A stretch of 5,359 bases of DNA from an uncultured Campylobacter sp. (GTDB lineage Bacteria > Campylobacterota > Campylobacteria > Campylobacterales > Campylobacteraceae), in NCBI RefSeq assembly GCF_938018145.1, contig NZ_CALIII010000105.1:1-5359 (forward strand), written 5' to 3'. The notes beneath the pieces are model-generated. The model saw only the letters and a program-made list of their open reading frames with translations. It made no database searches and had not been told where the DNA came from. Position numbers and translations under genes: made by a program. Shown in pieces: positions 4,328-5,359 of the stretch (the first letter of the stretch is position 1; every line of letters begins with the position of its first letter).

Positions 4328-5359
4328 ATGAAATTTGGACGCATACTCGCTATTTTCGCGCTTTTTGCGTCCTTTTTTAGCTTTGCGCACGCCTGCGCTC
4401 TGTGCTCGCTTTACACCCCGACCGCGCACGCCTCGGTCAAATTTGACGTTCAGGGCGATATGATAAAAACAGCCGCCGTAACCTGGACGTTTTCTGAAAA
4501 TTTCACCGAACTCACGCTACAAAGCTACGACGAAAACGCCGATAAAGCGCTTAGCAAAAACGAAGCGTGGAAGGTGCAAAAATCCCTGCTCGACTACATC
4601 GTGCCGCGCGGCTACCTAACTAGCGTGGGCTACTACGACGGCGCGGGCGAGACCGTAAATTTGCACACCAAAACGCTATCGCAGCGGGTTTATCTGGATG
4701 AGGGCAGGCTAAATTTCGAGTATATTTTAGAGCTAAATTTAGCGGTCAAAGACGGCCGCGTCGTCACGGTCGAGATTTTTGACCACGAGGGATTTTTTAA
4801 CTTTAAAATAAGCTCGCCCGAGCCCTACGCGCTCACCGATAAAATTTATCTCGTGCCAAACGTAAATTTGAGTACGGCATTTTTTGAAATGACTTCAAAA
4901 GCGCCCAAAATAGAGCCTGCAAAGCCAGAGATTAGCTCGCTGGTTAAGTCGCAAAATAAGCAAAATTTAGAGCAAATCGACGCCGAGGATAGGGCGAAAT
5001 TTGACTCGGTTTCGGGCATGAGCCTTCAGTTTTTAGAGCGCTTAAAAGAGCTCATCAAGATAAATAGCGCCGAGCTAAACGCGCTAAATTTCGCCCTGTT
5101 AGCCGCGGTTAGCTTTTTTTACGGCTTTTTGCATGCAGCTGGCCCCGGTCATGCTAAAATGCTAACGGCTAGCTACTTCGTCGCAAACGGCGGCAGCTAC
5201 TCGCGCGCGCTGGTTTTTGCGATGAAGGTCGGATTCGCGCACGTTACGGGAGCGTTTTTGCTCGTGCTTTTTAGCTACGTTTTTTTAAACGCGTTTTTGA
5301 CGGACAAGGTCAGCGACATAGCGGGCGCGATGACGAAAATCTCGGCCGTAACGATCGTT
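4328..5359 (+). CDS. DUF1007 (ZevA-like) - NicO/RcnA permease (ZevB-like) fusion, C-terminus beyond window
   Basis: An open frame from ATG 4328 to the edge gives 344 codons with no stop. Seen: a signal peptide at about residues 1-20 or 22, then H21, C23, C26 and H34. A DUF1007-like domain spans about 35-190, with WTFSENFTELTL (53-64), an EF-hand-like loop D68-x-N70-x-D72-x-A-x-S76-x-x-E79, and VEIFDHEGFFNFKI (148-161). A polar linker and helix follow (190-250), then membrane helices starting near 253, with the NicO signature FLHAAGPGHAK (267-277) and a second helix containing FAHVTGAF (303-310). In Haemophilus influenzae separate DUF1007 and NicO-like proteins (ZevA, ZevB) act in zinc uptake; other NicO proteins move nickel or cobalt, some outward (RcnA). 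Placement after znuA with no gap (TAA-ATG; weak AAAGAG upstream) favours zinc import. The substrate and direction are inferred. The CxxC in place of the usual HPH at the mature N-terminus is unusual. Confidence 0.85.
   Translation, partial: MKFGRILAIFALFASFFSFAHACALCSLYTPTAHASVKFDVQGDMIKTAAVTWTFSENFTELTLQSYDENADKALSKNEAWKVQKSLLDYIVPRGYLTSVGYYDGAGETVNLHTKTLSQRVYLDEGRLNFEYILELNLAVKDGRVVTVEIFDHEGFFNFKISSPEPYALTDKIYLVPNVNLSTAFFEMTSKAPKIEPAKPEISSLVKSQNKQNLEQIDAEDRAKFDSVSGMSLQFLERLKELIKINSAELNALNFALLAAVSFFYGFLHAAGPGHAKMLTASYFVANGGSYSRALVFAMKVGFAHVTGAFLLVLFSYVFLNAFLTDKVSDIAGAMTKISAVTIV

Noticed and set aside
4438..4449. GTCAAATTTGAC palindrome as a possible operator
   Set aside because: It lies inside the fusion gene, where it encodes VKFD, and similar TCAAATTTGA words recur in other coding parts of the window, so it looks like genus-wide composition.
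1..5359. CRISPR arrays, tRNA/rRNA genes, insertion sequences, riboswitches
   Set aside because: No spaced direct repeats, no tRNA-like cloverleaf ends, no transposase motifs or terminal inverted repeats, and all leaders are too short (under about 60 bases) for a known riboswitch.

Overview
The window looks like chromosomal DNA of an epsilonproteobacterium, most likely a Campylobacter of the showae/rectus/curvus/concisus kind. That is an inference from compact divergent gene pairs, AAATTT-rich coding and spacer sequence, extended -10 promoters of the TGnTATAAT type with poor -35 boxes, and the gene families present. No rRNA, tRNA, CRISPR array or insertion sequence was seen.

Left half, minus strand (1-2315): a class I SAM-dependent methyltransferase, then a secreted di-heme cytochrome c peroxidase/MauG-family protein starting at TTG, then the first 223 codons of a membrane-anchored, probably sensory protein that leaves the window. 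The last two genes overlap by ATGA and are probably translationally coupled. The peroxidase keeps both CxxCH haem sites and the Gln/Glu pair near the peroxidatic haem. It lacks the usual Met ligand of the second haem and the usual distal His of the first, so it may not be a classical H2O2 reductase.

Middle (2316-2913): a hot-dog fold (4HBT) acyl-CoA thioesterase is transcribed divergently from the methyltransferase across a 51-base gap that contains a nearly symmetric -10 element. It converges on the next gene across a 151-base spacer with an 11-bp inverted repeat.

Right part (2914-5359): a probable metal (zinc) acquisition locus. A short Fur-family regulator (minus strand) is divergent from znuA, the periplasmic zinc-binding protein with a very His-rich loop. 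znuA is followed with no gap by a gene that fuses a DUF1007 (ZevA-like) periplasmic domain to a NicO/RcnA-type (ZevB-like) membrane permease and runs off the window. The 112-base divergent promoter region holds two perfect palindromes. One is a 7-1-7 element (AGGGTAT-T-ATACCCT) with the regulator's -10 at its centre. The other is a 6-1-6 element (GCAACT-A-AGTTGC) that overlaps the possible -35 boxes of both genes. The simplest reading is a Zur-like repressor that controls itself and zinc uptake. The regulator lacks most of the usual Fur/Zur sensing-site histidines, which makes this the most interesting part of the window.
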